Source: Phycisphaera sp. | GTDB lineage: Bacteria > Planctomycetota > Phycisphaerae > Phycisphaerales > UBA1924 | Assembly (NCBI GenBank): GCA_025916675.1 | Contig: CP098402.1 | Span: forward strand, 1,731,205-1,795,204 | Reading direction: 5' to 3' | DNA: 64,000 bases | In this document: positions 35,906 through 45,716 of the stretch, piece after piece | Layout: each line of letters begins with the position of its first letter | Numbering within the stretch: the stretch's first letter is position 1 | The notes under the pieces: generated by a model | Database searches by the model: none | What the model was told of the DNA's origin: nothing | The model's input: the letters and a program-made list of their open reading frames with translations, nothing else | Program-made: the position numbers and the translations under genes

Positions 35906-37360
35906 TTACGGGCAGCCGGCGACGAACGCGTTCTGGAATGCCAGGAAATCGAACAAGGTGAGCGAACCATCGCCGTCGAAGTCGGCGGCCGGATCGCCAG
36001 CATCGAATAAGTTCTGGAACTCGAGGAAGTCGAACAAGGTCAGCTCCCCGTCCCCGTCGAGATCGGCCAGGCACTGGCAACTGTCGGGAATGCCATCGCC
36101 GTTCACGTCGGCTTCGGCACCCACCGCGATCTCGCAGGCGTCCGACACCAGATCGCCATCGCAGTCATCGATGGGGTCCACCGGCATGACCTTGCGGATC
36201 GTGCCGCCCTGGCTGAGGACGTACAACTCGCCATACGCATCACGACCAAAGCTGATGATGCTGCTCAAGCCGCCAAACTGCGACGTTCGCTCGGTGAACT
36301 CGGTCACGTCGCCATCGACCATGCGAATCGACCACACCCGGTTGGAGCAGTAGTCGGCGTAGAAATATGTTCCCGCGAGTTCGTCGATCTGGCAGCCGCG
36401 GTACACCTGTCCCCCGGTAATGGAACAACCACCCAACACCGAGTGGTCGTAGATCATCACTGGTTCGACAAACGGCGAGGGATCGCAACTCGACGGACAG
36501 GGCAGAGATGTCGAGAAGCACAGATCACCCTCGCGGCACTTCCAGCCGTAGTTCTCGCCACCGGCGCTATCACCGGGTTGGTAGTTGACCTCTTCGCGTG
36601 CGCCCTGGCCCACGTCGGCGATGTACATATCACCATTGGCCGGATCGAAGTCGTTACGATAGTGATTCCGCAGGCCGTAGGCCCAGATCTCTTCCCTGTT
36701 GCCGGTGCCTACGAAGGGGTTGTCCGCGGGGATGGCATATTGCATGCCCGGGTCGGGCGGGCCCAGCACGTCGATGCGGAGGGTCTTGCCGAGCAGGGTC
36801 GTCAGGCGCTGGCCATTGCCCTGGGGATCGCCCCCGCTGCCGCCATCGCCGAGCGCGATATAGAGGTGATCATCGTTGGGCCCGAAATCAATCCAACCAC
36901 CGTTGTGATTGCTGAACGGCTGGTCCTGCGTCAGGATGATGACCCCGCTGTCAGGATCGGCCATGTCGGGGTTCGTATCCGACACGGTGTAGCGGGCGAT
37001 CACGGTATCACCCGCGTTGTTCGAGTAATGCACGAAGACCCAGCCGTCACTGTCGAACTCGGGGCTCATCGCGATGCCCAGCAATCCGCGCTCGCCGAAG
37101 CTAGAGATCAGCCCATCGATATCGAGGAACGGCGTGGGCAGCAACTGCCCGTCGCGCACCACGCGGATGCGGCCGCGCTTCTCGGTCACGAACACACGCC
37201 CGTGGTCGCCTGGGGCGTGGACGAGCGCCGTCGGCTGGTCGAGGCCAGTTAAGAAGACCTCGGTCCGAACATCGACCTGGGCTTGGCTGGTGCTCGCGAT
37301 CAGGCCGGCCGCGGCCAGTAGGACCGGGGCCCGCAACATCTTCGCTGTCGTGCTTTGCAT
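35906..37360 (-). CDS. secreted PQQ-dependent sugar dehydrogenase-like protein with GC-type dockerin
   Basis: The 484-residue protein has a signal peptide (cleavage near ASTSQAQ). Its six-bladed propeller resembles soluble glucose/sorbosone dehydrogenases: GLDQPTALVHAP, GERGLLGIAMSPEF, then AYGLRNHYRNDFDP and GDMYIADVGQG. These enzymes oxidise sugars with PQQ. The C-terminus holds DDCDGD and VNGDGI repeats, then two calcium-binding dockerin modules (DLDGDGELTLFDFL and DFDGDGSLTLFDFL) ending in AGCP. GGAGA lies about 9 bases before the ATG. Confidence 0.85.
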   Translation of the reverse strand: MQSTTAKMLRAPVLLAAAGLIASTSQAQVDVRTEVFLTGLDQPTALVHAPGDHGRVFVTEKRGRIRVVRDGQLLPTPFLDIDGLISSFGERGLLGIAMSPEFDSDGWVFVHYSNNAGDTVIARYTVSDTNPDMADPDSGVIILTQDQPFSNHNGGWIDFGPNDDHLYIALGDGGSGGDPQGNGQRLTTLLGKTLRIDVLGPPDPGMQYAIPADNPFVGTGNREEIWAYGLRNHYRNDFDPANGDMYIADVGQGAREEVNYQPGDSAGGENYGWKCREGDLCFSTSLPCPSSCDPSPFVEPVMIYDHSVLGGCSITGGQVYRGCQIDELAGTYFYADYCSNRVWSIRMVDGDVTEFTERTSQFGGLSSIISFGRDAYGELYVLSQGGTIRKVMPVDPIDDCDGDLVSDACEIAVGAEADVNGDGIPDSCQCLADLDGDGELTLFDFLEFQNLFDAGDPAADFDGDGSLTLFDFLAFQNAFVAGCP

Positions 37361-37546
37361 CTGTGTATCTCCTTCTCGGGGCGGCTCCCACGATCACCGG
37401 GATCGGTGACGAGGCCGCGTGTTTTGGTGGCTCCGCAAGAGACCCTAAAGCACTTGCGAGCGGTCGCGTTGCACTCCACGCCACCCCGACCGGCAATTTT
37501 TTGCGTTTAGCGCGCTATCGGCCACGATTGCGCAAACGAACGCCGA

Positions 37547-39694
37547 TCAGCATCCCGCATCAAACTCGTTCTGGAACGCCAGGAAGTCGAAGATCGTCAG
37601 CGAGCCATCGCCATCGAAGTCCGCAACGGGATCACCCGCATCGAACGCGTTCTGGAACGCCAGGAAGTCGAAGATCGTCAGCGAGCCATCGCCGTCCAGG
37701 TCGGCCCGGCACCCCGTGGTCGCCGGCAGGGCGAGCGTGACCACGCCGGTATCCGACCCCGCGGTTCCGGTCACCCGGAACGTCAACGTGTCGCCGGCGG
37801 TCGCGGCACCATCCATGCTCACCAGCGCGAACGCCCTGCCGTCGTGCCAGAGCAGGTCGGCATCGCCCGAGGGCGCGCCGATGATCTCGTACGACACGCT
37901 GGCCGGGTCATCCCGAACCGTGGCGGGCAACGAGACGAGCACGCTCTGCCCCTGCTCGATCACGCGCGTGTAATCGTGCGCCGATGGCGCGACAGCTGCG
38001 CCGGGTGTGCCCTCGCTGATCGTAATCGTGTGGCGGTCGGAACGGGCCACACGCCCATCCGCGTACGTCGCCTCCGCCCACACGGTGCTCGGGCCTTCGC
38101 CGAGGTTGGTTCCAAAGAGGTCCACGCCACCCGCTGAACTATTGATCGCCGCCAGCACCGCACCGGCGCGAACCAATCGCACTTCGGTCGCGGTCGGGGC
38201 GTTGAGGTTGAAGGTCACTCGAGTGCGAAGCTCACCGGCGGTCACGCTCGGGGTCAGGCTGGGGAGGCGTCCCTGGTTGTCTACGGTCACCATCGTCGTC
38301 GCGCTGCCGCGCGATTCGAGCAGTGTGTCGTCGTAGCCGATGACACGGACCTCGTTCACGCCGTCGGGCAGCAGGGTCGTGTCGAGCTGGAATTGCCCGG
38401 TCGCGCCCGTCTCAGCGACGGTCACGCCGTTGGCCATCAGCACAAAGCGATCGACGCTCGCGCCGGGCTTGGCCGTCGTGCCCATGACACTGAAACTCTC
38501 GACGCCGGAAACCGTCGAGCCAAGGCCCACGATCGATACGTCGGGGATGTACGTGAACGGCCGCGCGAGCGGGTCGCCGATGAACTGCACTTGGAAGGGC
38601 ACGAACCCGATGCTGCGAAGGTAGGCCTCGCCCATCGTCGCACCCTGGTCGTAGAAGTAATGGAATCGCGCGTGGGGGAACTTGCCCGTGTAATTGCAAG
38701 GTTCCTCGACCGTGCCCGAGCTGCCCACCGCACCCTTGGCGATCCAGCGGCTCATCTTCGTCTGGCTTCCCGTACCGAAGTGGCCGGCAAAGCTCGTCAG
38801 GTGGTCGGCGAAGGCAGCGGGCCCGAAGCCAAAATCGCCAGCGTCGATCGGCGGGTTCGCCACGCCGGTCATGATGCCCGCGGCGGTCACGCCCCCGGTG
38901 GGCACCACGCCGTCCTGCTGCACGGCGCTCGTGCCCTTGCTGGTGAGCGCGGCAATCACCCCGGCATACTGGGGCTGGCGCACGTTGCGGGCCGCATCGG
39001 TCGTGTTCATGAAGTAGTACGTGTCGCCCGAGCCGCCGGGGGAAGCGCCGTCCGCGGCGACCGAGCGGGCGATCATGTCCACCACCTCGTCGATGGTGTT
39101 GCCACGCTCGCCAGTCCAGCCCAGCACCGCGCCGATGTACGACTGGCGCGCCAGCGACGACGTGCTGGGGTTGCCCGCCGCGTACTCGATCTCGCTGTCG
39201 AACGCCCGGGGCTCGCCGGCGGGCCGGCCGAACGGCTGCGGTCTCGTGACGCCAAGGCCGCCTGCCAGAACCTCATCGGCGTAGAACGCCATCGTGTACC
39301 CGCTCGAGATGCCAAAGTTGTTGACCGGTGCGCATCCATCGGCGACGGTCGTGGATGCACCCATGCGGTATTGCGAGGGCGGCGCGACGATGACATAATC
39401 GGCGCGGTCCGCGATGCCGCGCGCGGCGATCTCGCCGAACAGGGCTTCGAGGTTGTCGTCACGGAAGGCGGTGAAGTCCGCCGCTTCGGGCGTCATATAC
39501 AGAACCGCCGTCTCGGGCAGACCTCGCGCGGCGATGTACTCGTTGGCCGCCCGCATCGCCTCGGGCGAGCTCGGGTCGACCACCAGCACCGCGTGCTCGG
39601 CCACACCCGGGCCCGCGAACCCGGCGCGTGCGATCAGCATTCCGATAGCGGCAGCCGAACAGGCCGGCTTTCGTGCGAATCCGTTCTCAAACAT
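37547..39694 (-). CDS. secreted TIGR03790-type protein with GC-type dockerin
   Basis: The 715-residue protein has an N-terminal region that may be an export signal, then a domain of about 370 residues with VVDPSSPEAMRAANEYIAAR and DYVIVAPPSQYRMG that resembles TIGR03790. About 200 residues of beta-sandwich-like sequence follow, then two near-identical dockerin modules (DFDGDGSLTIFDFLAFQN) ending in AGC. The modules contain an exact 46-base direct repeat (37567-37612 and 37648-37693). TIGR03790 proteins are common in planctomycetes; their role is unknown. GGGGAGA precedes the ATG. Confidence 0.8.
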   Translation of the reverse strand: MFENGFARKPACSAAAIGMLIARAGFAGPGVAEHAVLVVDPSSPEAMRAANEYIAARGLPETAVLYMTPEAADFTAFRDDNLEALFGEIAARGIADRADYVIVAPPSQYRMGASTTVADGCAPVNNFGISSGYTMAFYADEVLAGGLGVTRPQPFGRPAGEPRAFDSEIEYAAGNPSTSSLARQSYIGAVLGWTGERGNTIDEVVDMIARSVAADGASPGGSGDTYYFMNTTDAARNVRQPQYAGVIAALTSKGTSAVQQDGVVPTGGVTAAGIMTGVANPPIDAGDFGFGPAAFADHLTSFAGHFGTGSQTKMSRWIAKGAVGSSGTVEEPCNYTGKFPHARFHYFYDQGATMGEAYLRSIGFVPFQVQFIGDPLARPFTYIPDVSIVGLGSTVSGVESFSVMGTTAKPGASVDRFVLMANGVTVAETGATGQFQLDTTLLPDGVNEVRVIGYDDTLLESRGSATTMVTVDNQGRLPSLTPSVTAGELRTRVTFNLNAPTATEVRLVRAGAVLAAINSSAGGVDLFGTNLGEGPSTVWAEATYADGRVARSDRHTITISEGTPGAAVAPSAHDYTRVIEQGQSVLVSLPATVRDDPASVSYEIIGAPSGDADLLWHDGRAFALVSMDGAATAGDTLTFRVTGTAGSDTGVVTLALPATTGCRADLDGDGSLTIFDFLAFQNAFDAGDPVADFDGDGSLTIFDFLAFQNEFDAGC
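37567..37693. repeat. 46-bp exact direct repeat in a dockerin pair
   Basis: Bases 37567-37612 and 37648-37693 are identical, 81 bases apart start to start. They encode the two DGDGSLTIFDFLAFQN modules of the TIGR03790-type protein. DNA-level identity suggests recent duplication or gene conversion of the module. Confidence 0.85.
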
Positions 39695-39924
39695 TTCTCG
39701 TCTCCCCTGGCGGCGGTGGCCGCTCTCTTATCCATGTTCCCACAAAACCGCGCCGTATGCAACCCCATTCGCGGCCAAACTTCCCTAGCAGCACCGGACT
39801 TCCCGCATAGAAACGACAATTTATCTTCGATTTGGGTAGAGTTTGGTATTGCGTTCGGGCGAGATTTCGACGAAGGTATGGAGGTAGAGGTCTGCGAGGA
39901 GGCTGGCCGTGAGGGGTTCATGCC

Positions 39925-40428
39925 ATGCAAGTCCAGGTCTGTCGCCATGCCGAGGCAGAGTCGCAGTCCGTGACCGGGCTCGATGTCGACCGTCCGCTCA
40001 CGCGTGAGGGGCGGCTCCAGGCCCGATATCTTGCTGGTCTGCTGAGCGGCACACAGCCGGGCCTGCAGCCGAGGCGGCTATTAGCGAGCCCGGCCGTCCG
40101 CACCCAGCAGACAGCGCGAGCCATCGCCGACGAGTTGGGACTCTCGATCACCACGCTCGACGACCTGCTCCCCACATGCCCCGCCGGCGCGGCGATCGCC
40201 GCGATCGCGAGCCATGCGGATGGCGCGCCGGTGTTGCTCGTCGGGCACAACCCCACGGTGACGGCGGTGGTTTCAATCTTGCTGCACGGACCGAGCGCGG
40301 GCGTGCATCTGCCCGGGCCCGCGCTGCGCACGGGGCAGATGGCCACCATCCATGCCGACCAGGAGATCACGCCGGGCGAGTGCAGGCTGATCGACCTCCA
40401 CCGCTACGAGCCCGCCCTCGCGTCGTGA
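39925..40428 (+). CDS. SixA-like phosphohistidine phosphatase
   Basis: The 167-residue protein has the histidine-phosphatase core: the catalytic RHAEAE near residue 7, RPLTREGRLQA, the second Arg in SPAVRTQQTA and the second His in LVGHNPTV. SixA removes phosphate from phosphohistidine of phosphotransfer proteins. There is no signal peptide. GAGGGG lies before the ATG at 39925. The 230-base gap upstream, shared with the divergent TIGR03790-type gene, is AT-richer than its surroundings near 39810-39860 and probably holds both promoters. I see no other structure in it. Confidence 0.88.
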   Translation: MQVQVCRHAEAESQSVTGLDVDRPLTREGRLQARYLAGLLSGTQPGLQPRRLLASPAVRTQQTARAIADELGLSITTLDDLLPTCPAGAAIAAIASHADGAPVLLVGHNPTVTAVVSILLHGPSAGVHLPGPALRTGQMATIHADQEITPGECRLIDLHRYEPALAS

Positions 40429-40432
40429 GTGG

Positions 40433-40975
40433 CTATCGCCGCCGCCCGCACCATCCGCATGCGCCGCGTTCTCCGATGGGTCCGCCGCACGCCGTGCATA
40501 ATTTCTCGGGCGCGCCCATGCTCATCAGCTCATCGGAAGACGGTGAGGCTTCATAGCACACGTCGAGCGCCTCGGGGCCGTGCTCGCCGACGATGAGACC
40601 CGCAACATCGACCGGCTCGCTACAACTCGGGCACGCCTCCAGCGAGGCGTCCAGTGGGAGGGTTGTTGAGCAATTCGGACACGATGGGGCCATCGCAGGG
40701 GCGAGGACGCTGAGGTCGGGCAACGCCTGATCGTCGAGTTCGCCATCGAGTTCGACCGGGTCTTTCCCCCATTGCTCGAGCAAGTAGGACGCCAATTTGG
40801 CATCGGCATCGGTCGCCAGCACGACCTCGTACGTACCGCTGTTGCGAAACGAAAATACGGACGCGTCGGTGTTGCCCCCCACTACCTGCGCGGGTACGCC
40901 GTTCTGCACCAGATAATCCCGTGCCGCCACGGCGTGCATGGCCGATCGGAATCGGAATGGGGGGCCTTTGCGCAC
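40433..40975 (-). CDS. DUF2007-like protein with two zinc ribbons
   Basis: The 180-residue protein has an N-terminal DUF2007-like domain (HAVAARDYLVQNGVPAQVVG, then LATDADAKLASYLLEQW), a central linker, and two Cys4 ribbons (CPNCS...CPSCSEP and CTACGGP...CGWCG). DUF2007 is a small ferredoxin-like fold. GTG 40975 is chosen with GAGG about 6 bases upstream; an ATG 15 codons later is also possible. It lies 15 bases after metG on the same strand and ends five bases from sixA. Confidence 0.7.
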   Translation of the reverse strand: MRKGPPFRFRSAMHAVAARDYLVQNGVPAQVVGGNTDASVFSFRNSGTYEVVLATDADAKLASYLLEQWGKDPVELDGELDDQALPDLSVLAPAMAPSCPNCSTTLPLDASLEACPSCSEPVDVAGLIVGEHGPEALDVCYEASPSSDELMSMGAPEKLCTACGGPIGERGACGWCGRRR

Positions 40976-40989
40976 GCGAACCTCGTTCC

Positions 40990-42585
40990 TCAAGCCTGGG
41001 GGGCGGCCTCTTCGGTATCGGCCCGCATGAACAACCCCTGGCCCTTGATGACGGGCGTACCGGGCTTGAGCCCGTGCTCGCCACGCCACGCCGAATGGGC
41101 ATCCAGTTCGCCATTGCCCGGGGTGCCCGCCCCGAGCATGTCGAGCACGGCCTTGGCCTTTTGGGGCATGAATGGCAGCATGAGCACCGCAGCGATCCGT
41201 AACGCCTCGGCGCAATTGTACAAGATGAGCGCGAGATCGGCATACTGCGGATCGTCGGGCCCGCCGACCTTTTTGGCCAGGCGGAACGGCTCGGTGTTGT
41301 TGATATACCCGTCGATGGCCGTCACGATCGCCAAGCCCTGATGCCCCGCGCCGTGGAGATCGACCAATCCGAAGTAGTCGCGTGCGGTCTGCACGTGGCC
41401 CGTGGTCAAGGTTGGCCAATCGATGCCCGCGTGGACCGTGGCGTCGCGAGCGTCGGGCACCTTTCCGCCGAAGTACTTATGGATCATGTTCACCACGCGG
41501 CTGGCGCAGTTGCCCAGGCCGTTGGCCAGTTCGGCGTTGTAGATGTCCACGAAGTTCGCGTGCGCGAAGTCGGCGTCGGTTGCGCCGAGCGGACCCTGCG
41601 TGGCCAGATACCACCGCACCGCGTCGACCGAGTAGCGATCGCCGTACGCGCGGAGCTGGTCGATTTCGATGAAGTTGCCCATGCTCTTGGACATCTTGCG
41701 ACCTTCGGCCACGAAGTACGCGTGGGCGTACACGCAGCCAGGCAGCGGCTCGTCCATGGCCATCAGCATTGCCGGCCACACCACCGCGTGGAACCACAGG
41801 ATGTCCTTGGCCAGCAGGTGCATCGACGCGGGCCAGTAGTGCCGCCGCTCGGGCGTGTCGACCACGGTCAGGTAGTTGCACAGCGCCTCGATCCACACGT
41901 ACACGCGGTGGCCGGGGTCGTTGGGCATGCGGATGCCCCAATCCTCGGCGCCGTCGTCCTTCACCGCCCGGCTCACCGGAACGTCTTGAAGCCCCTGCCT
42001 CATTCGGCCCAGTACCTCGTTGCGGCGGGCCTCGGGCTGGACGAACCTCGGGTGGGCGTCCAGGTATTCGCTCAGCCGATCTTCATAGGCCGAGAGCTTG
42101 AAGAAGTAGTTCTGCTCAGTGCGTTTCTCGAGCGGCTTGCCACTCACCGGGCCCTTGTAGTCGTGGGCCTTGGCGACCGACTCGGTGACATACTCCTCCT
42201 GCCCCGGGTCGTACCAACCGACGTAATCTCCCAGGTAGATGTCGCCGCTGTCGACCAGCTTCTGGATGTACGCGCTGGCCCGCGTCTTGTGCCGGTCCTC
42301 GCTCGTTCGGACGAAATCGTCCTGCGAGAGTTCCATGAACTCGAACGCATCTCGGAAGGCCTGGGCATTGCGATCGGCCCATTCCTGGACGTCCACACCG
42401 GCTTCCTTGGCACGATCGATCACCTTCTCGGCGTGCTCGTCGGTGCCGGTGAGCATGAGCACGTCGTCGCCATCAAGGCGATGGAAGCGCGCCACGACAT
42501 CGGCCAGCAGCGTGGTGTAGCAGTGGCCGATGTGCGGACGGTCGTTGACGTAGTAGATGGGCGTGGTGACGTAGAAGGTCGGCAT
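40990..42585 (-). CDS. metG: methionyl-tRNA synthetase
   Basis: The 531-residue class I enzyme has TPIYYVNDRPHIGHCY near residues 8-23 and KMSKSMGN near residue 296. It charges tRNA-Met. The connective region has no CxxC zinc knuckle cysteines (GWYDPGQEEYVTES instead). There is no C-terminal tRNA-binding (OB) domain. The alpha-helical anticodon domain is present. It is probably transcribed with the downstream DUF2007-like gene. Confidence 0.96.
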   Translation of the reverse strand: MPTFYVTTPIYYVNDRPHIGHCYTTLLADVVARFHRLDGDDVLMLTGTDEHAEKVIDRAKEAGVDVQEWADRNAQAFRDAFEFMELSQDDFVRTSEDRHKTRASAYIQKLVDSGDIYLGDYVGWYDPGQEEYVTESVAKAHDYKGPVSGKPLEKRTEQNYFFKLSAYEDRLSEYLDAHPRFVQPEARRNEVLGRMRQGLQDVPVSRAVKDDGAEDWGIRMPNDPGHRVYVWIEALCNYLTVVDTPERRHYWPASMHLLAKDILWFHAVVWPAMLMAMDEPLPGCVYAHAYFVAEGRKMSKSMGNFIEIDQLRAYGDRYSVDAVRWYLATQGPLGATDADFAHANFVDIYNAELANGLGNCASRVVNMIHKYFGGKVPDARDATVHAGIDWPTLTTGHVQTARDYFGLVDLHGAGHQGLAIVTAIDGYINNTEPFRLAKKVGGPDDPQYADLALILYNCAEALRIAAVLMLPFMPQKAKAVLDMLGAGTPGNGELDAHSAWRGEHGLKPGTPVIKGQGLFMRADTEEAAPQA

Positions 42586-42628
42586 GGCGCAAGTGTATGG
42601 CTCGCGCCGCGCCGGCTCTCATCCGCTC

Positions 42629-43510
42629 TCAGCCATCGTCGGGCTCTGGCGCCTTGGCGGTGCCGACCCTTGCCATCTCGGGCAGCTTGATCGGCGGCAG
42701 CTTCTCGCCCAGGGCCTTGGAGAACTTGAAAAGGTCCATATCCTCCATCGAGTCCATGAGTGCGATCATGGCGTCAATCCTCGCCTCATCGCTACTGGCC
42801 TGCTGGACGGCTGCCAATTCGCTGGAATAGGCCGAAGCGTCCAGGCCGGCCGCTTCGACCGCTGCCCGGGCGTTGGGCGCGCCGCGGACGGCCACCGAAC
42901 GGAACATCCGCAGGGCGTCATCGGTCAGGCTGGTCATGGTCGTACGGGCCATGAGCAGTTGCATCTGGCGCTGCTGGTCCTCGGCGGCCTCGGCCATGAT
43001 GCCCTGCGCGACGTGCTCGCTACGAGCCCGGGCGTAGTCCTGAACGATCTGGCGGTTCGTCTCGCCCTGCTCGTTAGTCAGCACGCCCTCGGTGGTCAGG
43101 TACGACGACAGCTTGGTCGTCGAGCCCAGCGCCTTCATGACCTCCGAGGCGTACGCCAAGCCGGCGCGCTCCTCGATGTCGATGGTCTCGAACAGACCCT
43201 TGGCGGCCTCGAGCGCCAGATCGGGGTTCTCGATCACCAGATTCTGGATGTCGGCCAGCCACGCGCGGACGCCTTCTTCGATGCTCTCGCGCTGGTCGAC
43301 CGAGAGCGTGGGGTTCGCCGTCAGGGCGGCGATATCGAGCCACGTGTCCGGCGCAATCGGCGCACCGTCGTCGTCAACGGTATAAATCTTCTCAAACGCG
43401 GGCTGCTGGGCTTGCTGCCCCCCCGGGGGCGGCGCCAATTGGCCAAACGCCGGCATGCCCACACCCAGCACCAACATCCCGACCGACAAACTCAAGATAC
43501 TCCGCTTCAT
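42629..43510 (-). CDS. secreted helical protein, unknown function
   Basis: The 293-residue protein has a signal peptide (cleavage after GMPAFGQ near residue 23), then a Pro/Gly/Gln-rich spacer and a largely alpha-helical mature region with many Ala, Glu and Asp residues. GGGGAG about 8 bases upstream supports ATG 43510. It lies after the secreted protein gene at 43619 on the same strand, 108 bases away, and both share a DGxP/EGE start of the mature region. They may be distantly related. No family recognised. Confidence 0.7.
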   Translation of the reverse strand: MKRSILSLSVGMLVLGVGMPAFGQLAPPPGGQQAQQPAFEKIYTVDDDGAPIAPDTWLDIAALTANPTLSVDQRESIEEGVRAWLADIQNLVIENPDLALEAAKGLFETIDIEERAGLAYASEVMKALGSTTKLSSYLTTEGVLTNEQGETNRQIVQDYARARSEHVAQGIMAEAAEDQQRQMQLLMARTTMTSLTDDALRMFRSVAVRGAPNARAAVEAAGLDASAYSSELAAVQQASSDEARIDAMIALMDSMEDMDLFKFSKALGEKLPPIKLPEMARVGTAKAPEPDDG

Positions 43511-43618
43511 CGAACTCCCCTTCTCGCCGAGCGAGATGACTCCAACATGTCCCCAGCGAGACGTGTCCCCAGCGAAACCTGCGCCGGACATTCTTAGCGC
43601 CGGTCGCGTCGGTGTGAT

Positions 43619-45490
43619 TCAGCCCTCCGGCGGAGCCCCGGTCGTCGGAACGGGCGTCTTGTCCTCGAAGTACCCCGGCTCGGGGGCCTCGTAGCCAGTC
43701 CGCTTCTCGATGAGCTCGCGATGGGCCTCGAGGGGCAGCTTGACGGCCACCTCCCAGAACTCGGCCGCGGTCATCGGGCCATCGGCGGCCACCACGTCCT
43801 TGATCGCCTCGGCCGCCTCATCCTCGAGGTCGAGTTCGGCCAGCGCGCCACGGAAGTCGGGATCGGTCACCCGCAGCTGGCGGGCGTAGCTGGCCTTCGC
43901 GTCGCGGATGATCTGCTGGAGCCGCCATGGGCGCTTGATGTTGCCCGGCAGCGCGACATCTGGGTCGTTCATGGTCTCGTCATCACGCACCATCTTGAGC
44001 AGTTCAATGCGGGCATCGAAGATGTGGGCGGCGTCGTACTCGTTGGCGATGCGCGCCATCTCGACCAGCGAGTCCCATTCCATCGCCTCGCGGATCCGAA
44101 CATCGTTATGGAACGTGGATGGCGCGGGCAGCTTCTCGTTCAGCCAGGCGCCGTACATCAGGCTCGAATACGACCACTCCGCGTTGAGGACCGCCTGGGC
44201 AAGCGGGCCCTCTTCGACCGGACCATGCTTGGCAGCTTCAACCAATAACTCGTACAGCCGCAGCGCCTGCTCATCAAACACGCGAGCGCGGTCCTCAATC
44301 AGGACCTCGAGTTCCTTGACATCGTCCTCCGAGAGCATGCCTTCGGCCAGCATCAGTTCGTAGGCCTCGGCATAGCTGGCACCCTGGAGCCGGATCGCCT
44401 CGCCATCGTCGCCGCGCCGCATGATGCCGGGACCTTCCCCCTTGGGAACGCGGAGGTTTTCGAGGTCCTCATCGGTGTAGTTAAACTTGCCCTCGGCATC
44501 GGCCTGCACGTCGCCCTGCGCGGTGATCTGTTGCTTCCGCGGTCCCGCGTTGCCATTGCCGGCATTGCCATTATTCGCCTGCGGCCCCGCCTCCTGGGTC
44601 TCTTCCTGCTCCTGCCGAGCCAGGGCGGTGAGTGCTTCCTCGCCTTCGGGGCTGGGGAAACGCACTTCGAGCTGGGTGTGGTCGAACACGAAGGCGGAAA
44701 GCTGCGCATCGGTGAGCTCGGACATCGCCGCCCAGTAGCCGTCGCTCTTGACGGTGTCGGCGAGTTCCGGGTGGGCCTGGATGAGCGCCTCGTCGCCGCC
44801 ATAACGCTTCTTGAGCATGCGGGCCGCATCGGCGATCACGTCGCGTTGCTGGAATCGCTGCAAGATGGTGGAATCACGAAGCATGACCTCGGAGACCTCG
44901 GTCCCCTCCGCTTCGGCCAGCAAGACTTCACGCTCTTCGGTGACCCGTGCCAGGTTGTATTGGCGGACCACGTCATTCAGATCTGTGTAGATACCACGCG
45001 TGACGTTCTTGCGAACCTCGGCATCAACGACGAACGCACCACGCCGCCCGAAGTCACCCAGCGAAGCCATCACGTGGCGACCGAAAGCGTCGTACTCGAC
45101 CTCCTCGCCGTTCCGCCAGGCCTCAAGCGATCTCACGATCTTGTCCGTGTTCGGCACCGCGGCCCTGAGCAACTGGTCGTCGCGCTCGGCCATGATGCGT
45201 TCGAGCACGCGACGCTGGGCGGCCGGTAGGTCCATAACCATGATGGCCTTACGAGCCGGATCGCCCTCGATCCAGATCACCTCGCCCTCGGCGTTGCGTT
45301 CAAGGATGCTCGGCAGTTCACGAGCCTTGGGAGGCGCGGGCGCGAACGGATCGCTCTCCTGAGCAGGCTGGTTACCGGGTGAGTTCTGGCCGAGTGCGGC
45401 CGGCGATCCCACAGCCAACGCCGCGCCAGCGAGCGCCCCCACGAACATCCGGAGCCTCAAACCATCTTTAGCATTCTCCCGATTCTTCAT
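43619..45490 (-). CDS. secreted helical protein with Asn/Gly-rich insert, unknown function
   Basis: The 623-residue protein has a signal peptide (ALAGAALAVGSPAALGQ, cleavage near residue 35), then long helical segments rich in Glu, Ala and Arg (for example LQRFQQRDVIADAARML). A NNGNAGNGNAG insert near residue 290 looks like a flexible linker. GAGGAGA about 8 bases upstream supports ATG 45490. It is probably transcribed with the gene at 42629. No family recognised. Confidence 0.7.
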   Translation of the reverse strand: MKNRENAKDGLRLRMFVGALAGAALAVGSPAALGQNSPGNQPAQESDPFAPAPPKARELPSILERNAEGEVIWIEGDPARKAIMVMDLPAAQRRVLERIMAERDDQLLRAAVPNTDKIVRSLEAWRNGEEVEYDAFGRHVMASLGDFGRRGAFVVDAEVRKNVTRGIYTDLNDVVRQYNLARVTEEREVLLAEAEGTEVSEVMLRDSTILQRFQQRDVIADAARMLKKRYGGDEALIQAHPELADTVKSDGYWAAMSELTDAQLSAFVFDHTQLEVRFPSPEGEEALTALARQEQEETQEAGPQANNGNAGNGNAGPRKQQITAQGDVQADAEGKFNYTDEDLENLRVPKGEGPGIMRRGDDGEAIRLQGASYAEAYELMLAEGMLSEDDVKELEVLIEDRARVFDEQALRLYELLVEAAKHGPVEEGPLAQAVLNAEWSYSSLMYGAWLNEKLPAPSTFHNDVRIREAMEWDSLVEMARIANEYDAAHIFDARIELLKMVRDDETMNDPDVALPGNIKRPWRLQQIIRDAKASYARQLRVTDPDFRGALAELDLEDEAAEAIKDVVAADGPMTAAEFWEVAVKLPLEAHRELIEKRTGYEAPEPGYFEDKTPVPTTGAPPEG

Positions 45491-45716
45491 CCCCGATGTC
45501 TCCTCAATCAGTCTCTCGCTGCCCGGCTGGCGGGAACTCTGCCCCTGGAGCTTCCGGTGGGTTGCCGAGAGTGCCCGGCCTGCCGGCTCCACATCATTGC
45601 CACCCCTACCGCCCCGACCAACCGGCCGGTCTTGGTAAATAGCCAAACGTGTACCAGCCATTACGTCGGCTCAACCCTCCCGGCGGTCAAGCGGACTGTT
45701 CCCCTATCGTGCCCAC

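Noticed and set aside
41341-42690. Plus-strand frame of 449 codons opposite metG.
   Set aside because: Antisense of a well-conserved synthetase, with no domain pattern of its own.
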